Origin: Dorea_A amylophila
GTDB taxonomy: Bacteria; Bacillota; Clostridia; Lachnospirales; Lachnospiraceae
Length of the DNA stretch: 64,000 bases
Direction of reading: 5' to 3'
Assembly (NCBI RefSeq): GCF_025567265.1
Contig: NZ_JAOQJW010000006.1
Span: 106,290 to 170,289, forward strand
The stretch's first letter is position 1. Every line of letters starts with the position of its first letter. A program made the position numbers and the translations under genes. Below the pieces are notes generated by a model. That model saw nothing but the letters and a program-made list of their open reading frames with translations, did no database searches and was not told the DNA's origin. Shown one piece after another: positions 36,679-46,014 of this stretch.

Positions 36679-37698
36679 ATGAATTATTCAGAATGTATAG
36701 AAAATGCAAGAACACGTATTGGAAATTATTGTAAGGCCTGTCCGGAGTGTAATGGACGCGCCTGCAAGAATCAGATGCCTGGACCTGGGGCAAAGGGAAT
36801 TGGAGATACAGCTATCCGTAATTATGATAAATGGAAAGAAATCCGTGTTCAGATGGACACAATTGTAGAAAACAAACCGGTGGATACATCCCTGGAGCTC
36901 TTTGGAAAGAAGTTTTTATATCCATTTTTTGCAGGACCGGTTGGTGCAGTGGGATTACATTACGGCGACTGCCTGGATGATGTGAGATATAATGATATTC
37001 TTGTGTCAGCATGTGCAAAATACGGGATTGCCGCATTTACAGGAGATGGTCTCGACAGTAATGTGATGGTTGCTGCGACAAAAGCAATCGGGAAAACAGA
37101 CGGAATCGGAATCCCGACTGTGAAACCATGGAACATAGATACCGTTGCAGAAAAGATGAAGATGGTTCAGGAATCAAAGGCATTTGCAGTGGCAATGGAT
37201 GTCGATGCAGCAGGACTTCCATTTCTTAAGAACATGGAGCCGCCGGCAGGAAGTAAGACAGTAGAGGAACTTGGAGAGATCGCAAAGATTGCAGGAATAC
37301 CATTTATTGTAAAAGGTGTTATGACAGTCAGAGGAGCCCTGAAGGCAAAAGAGGCCGGGGCATCTGCAATTGTAGTATCGAATCATGGAGGACGTGTGCT
37401 GGATCAGTGCCCGGCGACAGCAGAGGTGCTGGAAGAGATCGCCAGGGCAGTAGGGGATTCCATGAAGATATTTGTAGATGGCGGAATCCGGAGTGGTGTA
37501 GACGTATTCAAGGCCCTGGCACTCGGAGCAGATGCAGTCATCATTGCAAGACCATTTGTGACTGCCGTTTATGGAGGTGCGGAAGAAGGCGTAAAATCTT
37601 ATATAGATAAGATTGGAACAGAGCTGGAAGACACGATGAAAATGTGCGGGGTAACGAGTCTCAAAGAGATCACCAGAGCGTCTGTCTGGATGAAATAA
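36679..37698 (+). CDS. FMN-dependent alpha-hydroxy-acid oxidizing protein
   Basis: 339 aa. TIM-barrel flavoenzyme of the lactate oxidase/glycolate oxidase family: catalytic His and Arg in SNHGGR (about residue 236), FMN phosphate site VDGGIRSG and ARPFVTA. The first 45 residues carry CKACPECNGRACKNQMPGPG, a Cys cluster absent from classical members but seen in anaerobes, perhaps for an Fe-S or redox role. It would oxidise a 2-hydroxy acid such as lactate; the acceptor is not known. Confidence 0.85.
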   Translation: MNYSECIENARTRIGNYCKACPECNGRACKNQMPGPGAKGIGDTAIRNYDKWKEIRVQMDTIVENKPVDTSLELFGKKFLYPFFAGPVGAVGLHYGDCLDDVRYNDILVSACAKYGIAAFTGDGLDSNVMVAATKAIGKTDGIGIPTVKPWNIDTVAEKMKMVQESKAFAVAMDVDAAGLPFLKNMEPPAGSKTVEELGEIAKIAGIPFIVKGVMTVRGALKAKEAGASAIVVSNHGGRVLDQCPATAEVLEEIARAVGDSMKIFVDGGIRSGVDVFKALALGADAVIIARPFVTAVYGGAEEGVKSYIDKIGTELEDTMKMCGVTSLKEITRASVWMK

Positions 37699-38745
37699 TT
37701 ACCAGATTCCCATGATATGCTGCATTCCCAGACTCACGATGGTAATTCCGATCCAACAGCATCCACCGAGCATAAGTGGTTTTCCGCCGGATTTAATCAA
37801 TTTTACAACATTGCTGTTAAGTCCGATCGCAGCCATAGCCATAATGATAAAGAATTTCGACAATTCTTTTAACGGAGCAAATACATCTGCACTGACACCC
37901 ATAGTCATACATACAGTTGTGATCACAGCTGCAATGATGAAGTATAAGATGAACATAGGAAATGCTCTCTTTAAGCTGAATTTGTTTGATGCTGAGTCAG
38001 CATTTCCAGATTTTGCAGCAGATTTTGCACGGATCAGGGATAATACCAGTGTGATCGGAATAATTGCCAGTGTACGTGTAAGCTTTACGGTCACGGCTGT
38101 ATTCAGTGTTTCACTTCCGAGATTCCACATACTGTCCCAGGTAGAGGCAGCAGCGGTGACCGAAGAAGTATCATTAATAGCGGTTCCGGCAAATAATCCG
38201 AAGGAGCTTCCACTTGTAGTGTCAAAGCCAAGTGCACTTCCAAGTACAGGGAAAAGTACGGCAGCGATAACATTAAAGAAGAAGATTACAGAGATTGCCT
38301 GTGCAACTTCAGTATCATCTGCATCGATGACCGGTGCAGTGGCAGCGATCGCAGATCCTCCGCAGATGGATGAGCCGACCCCTACGAGAATCGAAGTATT
38401 CGATGGGACATTCATGATCTTGCGGAGAACCCACGCAATGATCAGAGAAGTACTTATCGTACATACGATGATCGGAAGGGACTGCTTTCCGGTCTGTAGA
38501 ATAACACCAAGATTCATTCCAAATCCGAGCAGTACAACAGCTGTCTGTAAAATAATCTTAGAAGTCCATTTGATACCTGGTTCGGCTTTTCCTTTATTGG
38601 TCCATACTAGTGTAATCAGCATTCCGGCCAGGATCGCGATGACAGGTCCGCCGATAACCGGGAAAGCCTTTCCAAGAAGCCATGATGGAATCGCAATCAC
38701 AAAACAAACCAGTATACCGTTTAGGTTTTTGTTAAAAAAATTCAT
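37699..38745 (-). CDS. YeiH-family putative sulfate exporter
   Basis: 348 aa, about ten hydrophobic helices. N-terminus LNGILVCFVIAIPSWLLG and the central SILVGVGSSICGGSAIAA are signatures of the YeiH/UPF0324 family. ATG follows AGAGGA. The divergent LysR gene across a 152-bp gap with a dyad is the usual yeiH-yeiE arrangement. Substrate not proven; sulfate or sulfite-related compounds are suggested for the family. Confidence 0.88.
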   Translation of the reverse strand: MNFFNKNLNGILVCFVIAIPSWLLGKAFPVIGGPVIAILAGMLITLVWTNKGKAEPGIKWTSKIILQTAVVLLGFGMNLGVILQTGKQSLPIIVCTISTSLIIAWVLRKIMNVPSNTSILVGVGSSICGGSAIAATAPVIDADDTEVAQAISVIFFFNVIAAVLFPVLGSALGFDTTSGSSFGLFAGTAINDTSSVTAAASTWDSMWNLGSETLNTAVTVKLTRTLAIIPITLVLSLIRAKSAAKSGNADSASNKFSLKRAFPMFILYFIIAAVITTVCMTMGVSADVFAPLKELSKFFIIMAMAAIGLNSNVVKLIKSGGKPLMLGGCCWIGITIVSLGMQHIMGIW

Positions 38746-38835
38746 GTTTTTTCCTCTTTCTCATTCTTTTATTGGTTCATACGGGTTTCCACTAGAGATT
38801 ATAACACTGGATAACAATAATAAATAATTATATAA

Positions 38836-38853
38836 TATTATCGTATGATAATA
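38836..38853. promoter_or_regulatory. Palindrome in the yeiH-lysR divergent region
   Basis: TATTATC (38836-38842), GTAT, GATAATA (38847-38853): a seven-base perfect dyad, the size of a LysR box, midway between the two divergent starts. Confidence 0.6.
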
Positions 38854-38897
38854 AAAAATTATTAAAAAATCAAATTGACAATGAAAGGAAAAAGATT

Positions 38898-39797
38898 ATG
38901 CTGGATTTTAGAACAGATACATTCCTTGCGGTATGTGATACAATGAATTTCACAGAGGCAGCAAGAAGGTTACATATTACGCAACCGGCAGTTTCGCAAC
39001 ATATTCGTTTCTTTGAAAAGGAATACGATGTCAAATTGTTTTCTTATTGTAATAAACAGTTGTATCTGACTCAGGCAGGAGAGATACTTAGAAAACGGCT
39101 GATGACAATGAAAAATGATCAGCTGGCAATTATGAATGAGATAAGAAATGAATCCCATAAGATGGAATCACTTTCCATAGGAGTTACGATGACGATTGGA
39201 GAATATGCAATTGTAGATAAAATAGCAGATTTCCTGATCAGCCATCCGGAGATAAACCTGCATATACATTATGGAAATACAACGCAGCTGTTGACTTTGC
39301 TTGATGAAGGAAGGATTAATCTTGCGCTTGTAGAGGGCAATTATCCGAAGGAAAATTATGAACATAAAAATTACAGTACGGAAGAGTATATAGCAGTTTG
39401 TGCCAGAGATCACACATTCAAAGAAAAATTTCCAGAAACAATGCAGGAACTGGTGAAGGAGCGCCTGCTTGTACGTGAACCGGGATCCGGGACAAGAAAT
39501 ATTTTAGAGGAGTTACTTCTTGCAAGAGGAATGGGGATAAAAGATTTTCTCCATTATACAGAAGTGGAAAATATGCATACAATTATCGGGCTTTTAAAAA
39601 GAGATTGTGGAATTTCATTTATGTATAAGATTGCAGTAGCGGATGAACTTAAGAATGGAACATTGAAAGAAATCAGACTTTCAGATTTTAAAATGCAGCA
39701 TGCTTTTGATTTTATCTGGGAAAAGGGCAGTATTTATACAGAAAAATATATTGGAATATGTGAGGAACTTCTGAAAAAAGAGAATATCATATATTGA
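38898..39797 (+). CDS. LysR-family regulator, divergent from yeiH-like gene
   Basis: 299 aa. HTH residues MNFTEAARRLHITQPAVSQHIR (about 16-38) and an effector domain of periplasmic-binding-protein type. AAAGGAAAA precedes the ATG. It corresponds in place to YeiE/CysL-type regulators of sulfur metabolism. Confidence 0.88.
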   Translation: MLDFRTDTFLAVCDTMNFTEAARRLHITQPAVSQHIRFFEKEYDVKLFSYCNKQLYLTQAGEILRKRLMTMKNDQLAIMNEIRNESHKMESLSIGVTMTIGEYAIVDKIADFLISHPEINLHIHYGNTTQLLTLLDEGRINLALVEGNYPKENYEHKNYSTEEYIAVCARDHTFKEKFPETMQELVKERLLVREPGSGTRNILEELLLARGMGIKDFLHYTEVENMHTIIGLLKRDCGISFMYKIAVADELKNGTLKEIRLSDFKMQHAFDFIWEKGSIYTEKYIGICEELLKKENIIY

Positions 39798-39853
39798 TTA
39801 GTTGTACTTATCGATAATGAAAGAAAGTATAAATCAGGAAGGATGGGAATCAT

Positions 39854-40504
39854 ATGATGACAAGAGAAGAAGCATTAGCATACGGAATGTCTTTTGACAA
39901 TGTATATGAAGAAAAGCCATTCCGTGATCCAAACTGGCAGCTGGTGCGGATCAAAGGAAGTAAAAAAACATTTCTGTGGATCTATGAACGGGAAGGCTAT
40001 ATCAATCTGAATGTCAAAGTGAATCCGGAGTGGAGAGACTTCTGGCGCTCGACGTATGAGTCAGTGACGGCCGGGTATCATCTGAATAAAGAACACTGGA
40101 ATACGATCATTCTGGATGGGACTGTTCCGGAAAAAGAGATTAAAAGAATGATCGCAGAAAGCTATGATCTGGTTACGGACAGTCCGACAAAGAGAATTTA
40201 CGAAGCAGTGAAGCGTATTCCAAAAGGGCATGTGGCAACTTATGGGAAGATCGCAGAGATGGCGGGAGACCCCAGAATGGCAAGAGCCGTGGGCAATGCA
40301 CTGCATAAGAATCCGGATCCAGAACATATTCCATGCTTCCGTGTGGTCAATGCGAAAGGAGAACTGGCCGGGGCATTTGCGTTTGGTGGAGAGGATGTGC
40401 AGGCAGAACTTCTTCGGGCGGATGGAGTTGAAGTGATAAACGGCCGGGTAAATCTGGAAAAATACGGAATAAAAGCTGCCAGTGGCAGGCTTCCAGAGAT
40501 TTGA
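39854..40504 (+). CDS. MmcQ/YjbR - methylguanine DNA methyltransferase fusion
   Basis: 216 aa. Residues 1-110 resemble the MmcQ/YjbR fold (PFRDPNWQLVRIKGSKKTF, LDGTVPEKEIKRMIAESYDLV). Residues 118-205 are the DNA-binding/active-site domain of O6-alkylguanine transferases: PKGHVATYGKIA and the active-site motif IPCFRVV, where the usual sequence is PCHRV. Cys is kept; His is Phe. It may repair alkylated bases or act as an ATL-like damage sensor. AGGAAGGATGGG precedes the ATG. Confidence 0.82.
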   Translation: MMTREEALAYGMSFDNVYEEKPFRDPNWQLVRIKGSKKTFLWIYEREGYINLNVKVNPEWRDFWRSTYESVTAGYHLNKEHWNTIILDGTVPEKEIKRMIAESYDLVTDSPTKRIYEAVKRIPKGHVATYGKIAEMAGDPRMARAVGNALHKNPDPEHIPCFRVVNAKGELAGAFAFGGEDVQAELLRADGVEVINGRVNLEKYGIKAASGRLPEI

Positions 40505-40662
40505 ACGCCATGTAGGATAGACCAGAGGGCGAGTGGGAAAATAACTTTTTCTATATTCCAGGTGGAATAGTATGAAGCGAAGAAACCGGGAGACGATACA
40601 TTGTACTGTCACCTTGTGGATTCGGAGCTGCAGGTAAAATAAAAAAAGAAAAGAAGATAAAA

Positions 40663-41799
40663 ATGAAACAGATTGCAAAGAAGATAACAGAATATGTAAA
40701 GAAAAGTAAAAGAGCAAAGCTATATGGAGTATTTGGTCTGATATATTTGATTGCAGTCATATTTGTCATGAATGACGCATGGCTGTATCAGACACCAATT
40801 GCAAAGCTGACAAAAGTAGAGACAAGCGTGGCAGGAGAAAGCAAAAGTACCCGTGGAACACAAGAAATCAAATATAAGCAAAAGATCCGGGGGGTGATAT
40901 TAAATGGAACGAATAAAGGGAAAATCGTTGATTTTTCTAATGAATATACCTATACAGGAATGTTAAAGCAGAAATATCACAAAGGGGATAAGGTATTGCT
41001 GAATGGTTCTGAAAATAATGTGGGATCTAGTATACAGTGTGTAAAAAGAGATACGGAACTTATTATTTTGCTTGGTCTTTTAATATTGGTATTGATGATG
41101 ATTGCGGGAAAGAAAGGCTTGCTTACAATTGTGACAGTGGGAATCAATATTGTGATATTTACAGCAGGATTCCTAAAAAGCGGTGATGATGCGGATGTTG
41201 TAGCAATCTGTAATAAAATGGTAATCTTTTTTGCAATTGCTACATTGATCGGATTAAATGGAATTCACAGGAAAACATGGGCGGCATTATTGTCAACTAT
41301 ATGTGTATTGGCAATGATCATGGGAATATTTGATGTGGTGATCAGTCATAGTGCTGAATTGGATTATTCTACTATGGAATATTTAGGGAGCATTGATAAT
41401 CCGGATGAGATTTTTCATGCAGAGATTTTGCTATCAGGACTTGGAGCAATCATGGATGTTGCAGTGGCAATTGCTGTCGCATTGAGTGAAATTGTTACGA
41501 AGCGGCCAGAAGTTACATTTCGGGAGTTATTCCGGTCCGGAAGAGAGATAGGATATGATATTATGGGAACGATGATCAATGTATTATTGTTCGTGTTTGG
41601 CTGTGGCTTGATTCCGATGTGCGTGATCAGGATGAATAACAGCGTCCGGTTTATGACGATTATAAAATTACATATTCCGTGTGAATTATGCAGATTCTTC
41701 ATAGAGAGTATTGGAATTGTACTGGCAATACCAGTATCTATACTGATCACATCTGTGATGATGAAATTAACGATAAGGAAGGTGAAGAAGACATGTTGA
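40663..41799 (+). CDS. YibE/F family membrane protein (first copy)
   Basis: 378 aa. A leading helix (about residues 22-40), an extracytoplasmic domain, then seven to eight helices. The conserved SGLGAIMDVAVAIAVALSEI stretch is the YibE/F hallmark. The family is common in Firmicutes; function is unknown, transport is suspected. The next gene is a second YibE/F protein overlapping by seven bases, so the two probably form a complex. Confidence 0.85.
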   Translation: MKQIAKKITEYVKKSKRAKLYGVFGLIYLIAVIFVMNDAWLYQTPIAKLTKVETSVAGESKSTRGTQEIKYKQKIRGVILNGTNKGKIVDFSNEYTYTGMLKQKYHKGDKVLLNGSENNVGSSIQCVKRDTELIILLGLLILVLMMIAGKKGLLTIVTVGINIVIFTAGFLKSGDDADVVAICNKMVIFFAIATLIGLNGIHRKTWAALLSTICVLAMIMGIFDVVISHSAELDYSTMEYLGSIDNPDEIFHAEILLSGLGAIMDVAVAIAVALSEIVTKRPEVTFRELFRSGREIGYDIMGTMINVLLFVFGCGLIPMCVIRMNNSVRFMTIIKLHIPCELCRFFIESIGIVLAIPVSILITSVMMKLTIRKVKKTC

Positions 41800-42548
41800 T
41801 GATACTGGGATTGATTCTGTTATTTTTGATCATGATTATTGGCGGGGACAGAGGTGTGATATCATTGATAGCACTGGTTGGAAATATGTTGCTGCTTAGC
41901 CTGGCTATCTGGCTGATGGCAGCGGGAGCACCGGTACTTCTGGTTACGATCGGAATGGGAATCATCATTTCATGTGTAACATTATTTTATCAAAATGGTA
42001 CCAATGAAAAGACGAAGAGTGCATTTGCAGCAGTATTGATTACAATGACGGTCCTGTTTTTCTTTATCTATATGGTGGTGTGGAGAAGCGAGGCAGGAGG
42101 ATTGAATGAAATCCAGGCTGCGGAAGATGATGTATTATATTATAATATGAATCTGGACATTAATATGAGAAATGTTGCGACAGCCGTGATCATACTCAGT
42201 ACGTTGGGAGCTGTGTTAGATATGGCACTTACGGTTACAACTTCCGTTTACGAGGTCAGTATTCACAAACCGGAGATGAAACTGACAGAACTTGTAGAAA
42301 GCGGAATGCAGATTGGAAGAGAAGTAATCGGGACAACAGTGAATACATTGTTGTTTGCATATGTGGGAGAATCGTTATTATTATTTTCTTATCTGAAGAT
42401 GCAGGATTATACACTGGAAACATTATTAAATTCGAAAATATTATTTCAGAACTGTGTATCTATGATATTTGGTGCGATTGCCTGTGTGGTGGTGATGCCG
42501 GTTGCGGCGGTATTGGTTGGCAGGCATTTGCCCGGGTATAATCATTAA
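41793..42548 (+). CDS. YibE/F family membrane protein (second copy)
   Basis: 251 aa from ATG 41793 (AAGGAAGG upstream); the longer frame from 41688 is inside the preceding gene. Contains the same signature in the form LSTLGAVLDMALTVTTSVYEV and EVIGTTVNTLLFAY. About seven hydrophobic helices, no large soluble domain. Partner of the preceding gene. Confidence 0.83.
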   Translation: MLMILGLILLFLIMIIGGDRGVISLIALVGNMLLLSLAIWLMAAGAPVLLVTIGMGIIISCVTLFYQNGTNEKTKSAFAAVLITMTVLFFFIYMVVWRSEAGGLNEIQAAEDDVLYYNMNLDINMRNVATAVIILSTLGAVLDMALTVTTSVYEVSIHKPEMKLTELVESGMQIGREVIGTTVNTLLFAYVGESLLLFSYLKMQDYTLETLLNSKILFQNCVSMIFGAIACVVVMPVAAVLVGRHLPGYNH

Positions 42549-42552
42549 CTGA

Positions 42553-43872
42553 TTATATCCGGAGCATTATTTTGGCAGAAAAAATACCATCTTCATAGGT
42601 AAAGTCACAGACACCACCGTTTTTGTCGGTAATGTGGCGGACGGATTCGATTCCTATGCCGTTTCCGGAGCGTTTGGAGGATTGGAAAACATTGTTTTCT
42701 TGCTGTATTTTACCATCGAAGGTATTCTCCACATGAATCAGAAGCAGGTGATTATGGTGGGGATAAACCTCCACATTAATCTTTCTGCGGGCGGGCTCTG
42801 TTTTCACACTTGCCTGGATGGCATTTTCCAGCAGATTGGAAAATACAAGACATAGATTAATCTCATCTATGGAAAGATCAGTGGGCAGGGAAACCAGTGC
42901 ATGAAAAGGAATATTTTCTTTTTTGGCAAGGGTGGAATAATATCCGAAAACACTGTCAACAGCCTGATTTTCACAGAAATGGAGGTTATAGTCAGAAATT
43001 TTTTCGGTTGTAGCAGATAGATATTTTTTAATCTTTTCCATGTCACCCTGCTCTGCCAGAGAGGACAGTTGGACAAAATGATGGCGGATGTCGTGACGCG
43101 CCTGTTTTGCTTCTTCAATGGCCATACAGAGATTCTCGTATCTTTCCTGCTGAAGGGAAAGAAAATGGTTCTCCTGCTGAAGTCGGGCATTTCTGTTCAG
43201 GCTGACCGCCATCATGAGAAACATGACATAAAACAGGAGCAGGATTATGAGCAGTACAAGACTTAAAACAATATAACACTGCAGGACCCGCCCGGTATAT
43301 AAAGTGCTGCGGTATTTAGGAATCATAAAAAGATTCACTCCGATGAAGATTACCGGAAGGATCCAGAATACATACCAGGTTTGGGCAAAGTTTTCGTCTG
43401 CGATCATTGTCTGAATACAGTGACGGGCAGGATACCAAGCTGCCAGAACAAACAGCAGGCAGATGACGTTATAGAAAATTCCGGCACCGGTACGAAACCA
43501 CAGCTCATTTTCTGTAATATGCAGGTCAGCAGTTATAAGTGCATTGACTGCCCGGGAAAGACTGTTGACACATGCAAAAACTGCAAAGACTGCCAGAAAA
43601 ATACTGACGGATTTCCAGACAGAGATTTTTAACGTTTTATGATAAATAAGCATAATAACAGGCAGCAGAGGAAACAGGATCCATCTGGTGGGAAAGTGGA
43701 GGGCACAGCAAACTGCTCCTCCGAAAATACAGATTCCCAGAAGAAGAGGAAGAAGCCACGCTGTCAGCTTAAGCGGTGTCTGTCTCAGATAGCTTTTTAC
43801 AGGCAGATATGCCAGCAGTATGCCGGGAATGATGACGGAAAATTCAAGTACAGGGCGAAGTATGTCAGTCAT
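42553..43872 (-). CDS. AgrC-like sensor histidine kinase (GHKL type)
   Basis: 439 aa from ATG 43872, which has a perfect AGGAGG; the longer frame overlaps the upstream gene. Six to seven N-terminal helices (residues about 5-240), a DHp-like helix with RHDIRHHFVQL (phosphoacceptor His, about residue 280), N-box NLLENAIQA and G-box SGNGIGIESV. It lacks a classical sensory extracellular domain, as in peptide-sensing AgrC/ComD kinases. Operon partner is the LytTR regulator two bases upstream. The two face the polysaccharide operon. Confidence 0.85.
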   Translation of the reverse strand: MTDILRPVLEFSVIIPGILLAYLPVKSYLRQTPLKLTAWLLPLLLGICIFGGAVCCALHFPTRWILFPLLPVIMLIYHKTLKISVWKSVSIFLAVFAVFACVNSLSRAVNALITADLHITENELWFRTGAGIFYNVICLLFVLAAWYPARHCIQTMIADENFAQTWYVFWILPVIFIGVNLFMIPKYRSTLYTGRVLQCYIVLSLVLLIILLLFYVMFLMMAVSLNRNARLQQENHFLSLQQERYENLCMAIEEAKQARHDIRHHFVQLSSLAEQGDMEKIKKYLSATTEKISDYNLHFCENQAVDSVFGYYSTLAKKENIPFHALVSLPTDLSIDEINLCLVFSNLLENAIQASVKTEPARRKINVEVYPHHNHLLLIHVENTFDGKIQQENNVFQSSKRSGNGIGIESVRHITDKNGGVCDFTYEDGIFSAKIMLRI

Positions 43873-43873
43873 T

Positions 43874-44590
43874 TTAAGACCTCCTTTGGAACAGAAATTC
43901 CATAAATGTCTGTCTGGCGTTTTTGAGCAGTTTCCGGCTGACCGGGACATTGCTTCCGTTATCAAGGCAAAAACCTGATCCGTCAAAATCAACGGCATGC
44001 TCCAGATTGATCACAACACCCCGGTTACACTGATAGAAACGTGCGTCCATTTTCAGGGAGGTTATGAAGGAATCAAAGGACTGGCGGGTGACCAGTTCCC
44101 TTTCATCTGCAGTGTGGATGTGGATCATGTGAGAAAAATGTTCTGCGTAGATTATTTTCTGGAAGGGAATCTGAATATTACTGCCGTTTACCTTAACATC
44201 TATGTATTTTCCGGAATCCGGGATGCGGGAAAGGATTTCATCTGCCAGTGCGGAAATATCATTTTCACTGTAGGGCTTTACAAGATAGTGCAGAGCCCGG
44301 ACCTGAAACCCCTCTAAAGCATGGTCAGTGGAAGTTGTTGTGAAGATCAGCAGACAGTCTGTGTCTGATCTGCGAAGTTCTTTTGCGATATCAATTCCAT
44401 TGGCTCCATTCATATAAATATCCAGAAACACTACAGTGAAAGGGCATTCTTTCGCTGAAGTGAGGAAAGTTTCTCCATTTTCATATTCAAATATATCTGT
44501 ATGGACATTGCGTCTGGAAAACTGAGATTCCAGTCTGTTTCGCAGCAGTGTCCGTTCGTCTGAAATATCATCAACAATTGCAATTTTCAT
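43874..44590 (-). CDS. AgrA-like response regulator (receiver + LytTR)
   Basis: 238 aa. Receiver domain with acidic pair IVDD (8-9), phosphoacceptor Asp in FLDIYMNG (about 57) and Lys in LVKPYS (about 105). A LytTR DNA-binding domain covers residues about 135-235 (IIYAEHFSHMIHIHT, FYQCNRGVVINL). LytTR proteins bind pairs of direct repeats; such a pair lies at 44741-44768 before the divergent polysaccharide operon. Confidence 0.9.
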   Translation of the reverse strand: MKIAIVDDISDERTLLRNRLESQFSRRNVHTDIFEYENGETFLTSAKECPFTVVFLDIYMNGANGIDIAKELRRSDTDCLLIFTTTSTDHALEGFQVRALHYLVKPYSENDISALADEILSRIPDSGKYIDVKVNGSNIQIPFQKIIYAEHFSHMIHIHTADERELVTRQSFDSFITSLKMDARFYQCNRGVVINLEHAVDFDGSGFCLDNGSNVPVSRKLLKNARQTFMEFLFQRRS

Positions 44591-44740
44591 AGTAGATCTT
44601 CCTTATATATATTTATAAAATTCCGCTTGCTGAGACTTTTTCATCTGTGTAATCTATAGCCGCAGACAGGCAAGAGGAGTAGTTATTTCAAAAACGCTCT
44701 GGTAACAGTATATCACAAAACAATACCACGGAGTTGCAAT

Positions 44741-44802
44741 TCGTGCCATTTTCTGTCATTTCGTGCCAGGATTGTTGAAATGATTTCTGCCTTTCTTATA
44801 AT
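44741..44802 (+). promoter_or_regulatory. LytTR-type direct repeats and promoter of the polysaccharide operon
   Basis: TCGTGCCA occurs at 44741-44748 and 44761-44768, exactly 20 bp apart, immediately upstream of TTGAAA (44775-44780), 16-bp spacer, TATAAT (44797-44802). This is the geometry of an AgrA/LytTR-activated promoter. The regulator is presumably the divergent gene at 43874-44590. Confidence 0.68.
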
Positions 44803-44852
44803 GAGAATAACAAATGAAAGTACCTTAAATAGAAAGGAAGGGGAGTGTTGCC

Positions 44853-45251
44853 GTGTATTGTATTGCCATATTGACTAACCAGGAACAGGAAGGACAAAAA
44901 AGTGCGGAATATATCAGGAATTACTGCACAGAGAAGCATGTCTTTCCACTGATTGAAATTTATCAGAATCAGGAACAATTTTTTGCACAGACATTGAAAA
45001 CAGTACCGACAGTGGTGTTTCTCGCATTACCGGGTGTGTCCGGCCTGAATGCAGCAGAACACCTTCGTTCTCTGTATCCGAAATGTGGAATTATCTGGTG
45101 CAGTGACCTTGATTTTTCGCTTCATGCGTTCAGGTTGCGGATAGAATATTTTTTTATGAAACCTGTGGAAGAGCAGAAAATAAAAGAAGGTCTTTCCATC
45201 TGGTTTGAATGTAAAAAAGGAGGGGGCTATGAAAGAAAAGAAAGTAATTGA
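44853..45251 (+). CDS. Stand-alone pseudo-receiver domain protein
   Basis: 132 aa from GTG 44853 (AAGGAAGGGGAG upstream). The fold pattern is that of a response-regulator receiver: LPGVSGLNAAEHLRSLYP in place of the loop after the phosphoacceptor, and FMKPVEEQKI with the conserved Lys. The phosphoacceptor Asp is Ala (VFLALPG) and the N-terminal acidic pair is lost (LTNQEQEG). There is no output domain. It is probably a phosphorylation-independent regulator or scaffold; first gene of the polysaccharide operon, overlapping the second. Confidence 0.68.
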   Translation: MYCIAILTNQEQEGQKSAEYIRNYCTEKHVFPLIEIYQNQEQFFAQTLKTVPTVVFLALPGVSGLNAAEHLRSLYPKCGIIWCSDLDFSLHAFRLRIEYFFMKPVEEQKIKEGLSIWFECKKGGGYERKESN

Positions 45252-46014
45252 TTATACCAGAACCTATCGAAGAATTGGGGCAGATAAAAAGAAATGTATT
45301 CTGTATATTGTCATACTGATCCTGCTTGGTTTTCTGCTTATGTGGACTCAGATCGATGATCTGACCAGGATGATCTGTAAGATATGTGCCGGTGTTTTAA
45401 AGAAATATGAACCGCATATGTATGTTGGAATCCGTTCAGAAACGTATCCTCTGTTTGGAAAAATCAGCTATCTCAGTGCAGAAACCGTATATCCGGGAAT
45501 ACAGATAAGCCTTATAAATGCAGGAATTTCTCTTGGAGTAATCATTCTGCTGGCGTGCCTTCCATGGAAGGGTCGCCCTCTTGCTATATATCTGATTCTG
45601 TGCAGTGCGATTCATCTGATAAACAGTCTATGGTTTGTGTTTGGGGAAAAATATTTTCCGTATACTTTAACCGTTTATTCAAAATTATATATGCTTCAGG
45701 AAATTGGCATATGGGTGATGTTTTTTGTTATGACAGTTATGGTCACCGGAATAATAGGAGACAGGGGAGTGATCTATAAGCTTTTGACACTTCTTGCGAT
45801 AATGTTGTATTCCATTGTATTTGGGACCGTTCGCTATGCGATCTTTATCTGGCTGTTGTACAGATTTTCTGTGATCTATATGGCGTTTTTCTATTTTATG
45901 ATAGGTCCTATGTTTGACTTTTTGTATCTGGTTATGATTTATGCAGTGTTTGTCAACCGCATGATCGGTGTTTACGATTCAAGGAAGGGAAAGGAGGTAT
46001 GGAAATGGTCGTAG
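45229..46014 (+). CDS. Polytopic membrane protein of the polysaccharide operon
   Basis: 261 aa from ATG 45229 (GGAGGGGG upstream; the longer frame starts inside the previous gene). About seven hydrophobic helices, first at residues 20-40. An extracytoplasmic loop of about 50 residues follows (YEPHMYVGIRSETYPLFGK). No family recognised. Overlaps both neighbours, so production is tightly coupled to the pseudo-receiver and to the synthase. Confidence 0.65.
   Translation: MKEKKVIDYTRTYRRIGADKKKCILYIVILILLGFLLMWTQIDDLTRMICKICAGVLKKYEPHMYVGIRSETYPLFGKISYLSAETVYPGIQISLINAGISLGVIILLACLPWKGRPLAIYLILCSAIHLINSLWFVFGEKYFPYTLTVYSKLYMLQEIGIWVMFFVMTVMVTGIIGDRGVIYKLLTLLAIMLYSIVFGTVRYAIFIWLLYRFSVIYMAFFYFMIGPMFDFLYLVMIYAVFVNRMIGVYDSRKGKEVWKWS

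Noticed and set aside
37712..38827. 371-codon open frame on the plus strand opposite the YeiH-type gene
   Set aside because: It is an exact antisense shadow of a well-recognised transporter gene; its product has no recognisable pattern and no ribosome site was seen.
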